Shown: in pieces, positions 14,366 to 14,482 of the stretch
Layout of the letters: every line of letters starts with the position of its first letter
Numbering within the stretch: the stretch's first letter is position 1
Assembly (NCBI GenBank): GCA_017861495.1
Contig: JAGFXW010000033.1
Location: forward strand, 1-14,482
Length of the DNA: 14,482 bases
Direction: 5' to 3'
Source: Bacillota bacterium
GTDB lineage: Bacteria; Bacillota_C; Negativicutes; CTSoil-072
Program-made: the position numbers and the translations under genes
Notes under the pieces: generated by a model
Told to the model about the DNA's origin: nothing
Seen by the model: the letters and a program-made list of their open reading frames with translations, nothing else
The model's database searches: none

Positions 14366-14389
14366 AAATCACCCCACAAATCGCCCCAC
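14366..14389. repeat. tandem 12-bp repeat AAATCRCCCCAC
   Basis: Two adjacent copies occur at 14366-14377 and 14378-14389. Further copies are at 13169-13180 (exact to the first) and 12934-12945 (AAATCGCCCCCC), with a weaker one at 12922-12933. All lie at the island ends next to the tRNA repeats. Confidence 0.7.
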
Positions 14390-14393
14390 AAGC

Positions 14394-14429
14394 AAAAAAA
14401 TAAGAGCTTTGGAAAATTTTCCAAAGCTC
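14394..14429 (-). terminator. terminator of the partial tRNA gene
   Basis: The 26-nt perfect palindrome at 14404-14429 is followed on the minus strand by TTATTTTTTTG. It lies 15 nt past the CCA end at 14445. Confidence 0.85.
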
Positions 14430-14444
14430 GAATTCCTTTATAAA

Positions 14445-14482
14445 TGGCGGAGTGGCAGGGATTTGAACCCTGGCAGGGATTG
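14445..14482 (-). tRNA. tRNA gene, 3' part only (probably tRNA-Ser)
   Basis: The minus strand shows T arm CAGGG-TTCAAAT-CCCTG, acceptor strand CCACTCC, discriminator G and encoded CCA. The visible CAATCCC would pair with GGGA (as in the left copy) to give a class-II variable arm with a GCAA loop. Discriminator G plus a long variable arm favour serine. The anticodon lies beyond the window, so the isotype is inferred. Confidence 0.75.

Larger units (their letters stand above)
13003..14444. mobile_element. small tRNA-bounded island carrying a toxin-antitoxin pair
   Basis: The segment lies between two copies of the same tRNA 3' end in direct orientation, the classic footprint of integration at a tRNA by a tyrosine recombinase. 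No integrase, transposase or phage gene is present in the 1.4 kb, so it is either a remnant, a passenger mobilised in trans, or an unequal-recombination product. Its only recognisable cargo is the Phd/RelE pair. Confidence 0.5.
14371..14482. repeat. right copy of the 112-bp imperfect direct repeat
   Basis: Partner of 12927-13040. It contains the second 12-mer, the A7 run, the palindrome and the tRNA 3' end, and continues past the window edge. Confidence 0.85.

Noticed and set aside
14378..14392. Coding end of an integrase on the minus strand (frame LWGDLWGDFKWKV then stop)
   Set aside because: The frame is only a few codons beyond the T tract, and no integrase catalytic motif is present upstream; the pattern is explained by the 12-mer repeat.
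1..14482. CRISPR array, insertion sequence, rRNA or replication origin
   Set aside because: No regularly spaced repeats, transposase, rRNA signature or DnaA-box cluster was seen.

Overview
The window looks like chromosome from an anaerobic, low-to-medium GC Firmicute, possibly Sporomusaceae/Negativicutes or a relative. The pointers are strong AGGAGG-type ribosome sites, a Ppx homologue of the Firmicutes type with an HD tail, a small Mop-type molybdate-binding protein and a molybdenum enzyme for phenol fermentation. This placement is inference; there is no 16S or other marker gene.

From left to right: a 5'-complete but 3'-truncated Ppx/GppA-HD gene reads leftward from 1551 and has its own sigma-70-type promoter. 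Just upstream lies a short, apparently independent transcription unit (about 1805-1678), rich in GGA motifs and ending in a perfect terminator hairpin, which I propose as a small RNA. Next comes a leftward five-gene operon (7122 to 1997): two subunits of a pyrogallol-phloroglucinol transhydroxylase-like molybdenum/iron-sulfur enzyme, a 55-residue zinc ribbon, a zinc-ribbon/double-VOC protein, and methionine sulfoxide reductase A, followed by a terminator. A near-perfect -24/-12 (sigma-54) promoter sits upstream of the operon. Divergent from it is a GAF-PAS-AAA+-Fis activator of sigma-54 promoters. Together this reads as a self-contained inducible module for an aromatic (probably trihydroxybenzene) substrate, in which MsrA and possibly the VOC protein could cope with autoxidising phenols.

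A bidirectional terminator (9865-9913) separates this from a second leftward unit: a promoter, a well-structured leader RNA (10585-10680), a 16-bp terminator-like hairpin and two tiny unrecognised genes (10453-9990). A molybdate-binding Mop protein gene is transcribed rightward from the same intergenic region. The layout suggests a riboswitch, perhaps linked to molybdenum cofactor, but I cannot confirm a family.

The right third carries a leftward membrane diguanylate cyclase with a 78-residue partner gene, then a small island. About 112 bp containing a tRNA 3' end (class-II, serine-like), its terminator and a 12-bp repeat occurs twice (12927-13040 and 14371-14482). The two copies flank a Phd/YefM-RelE toxin-antitoxin pair and about 900 bp without recognisable genes. 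The rightmost tRNA gene is cut by the window edge.
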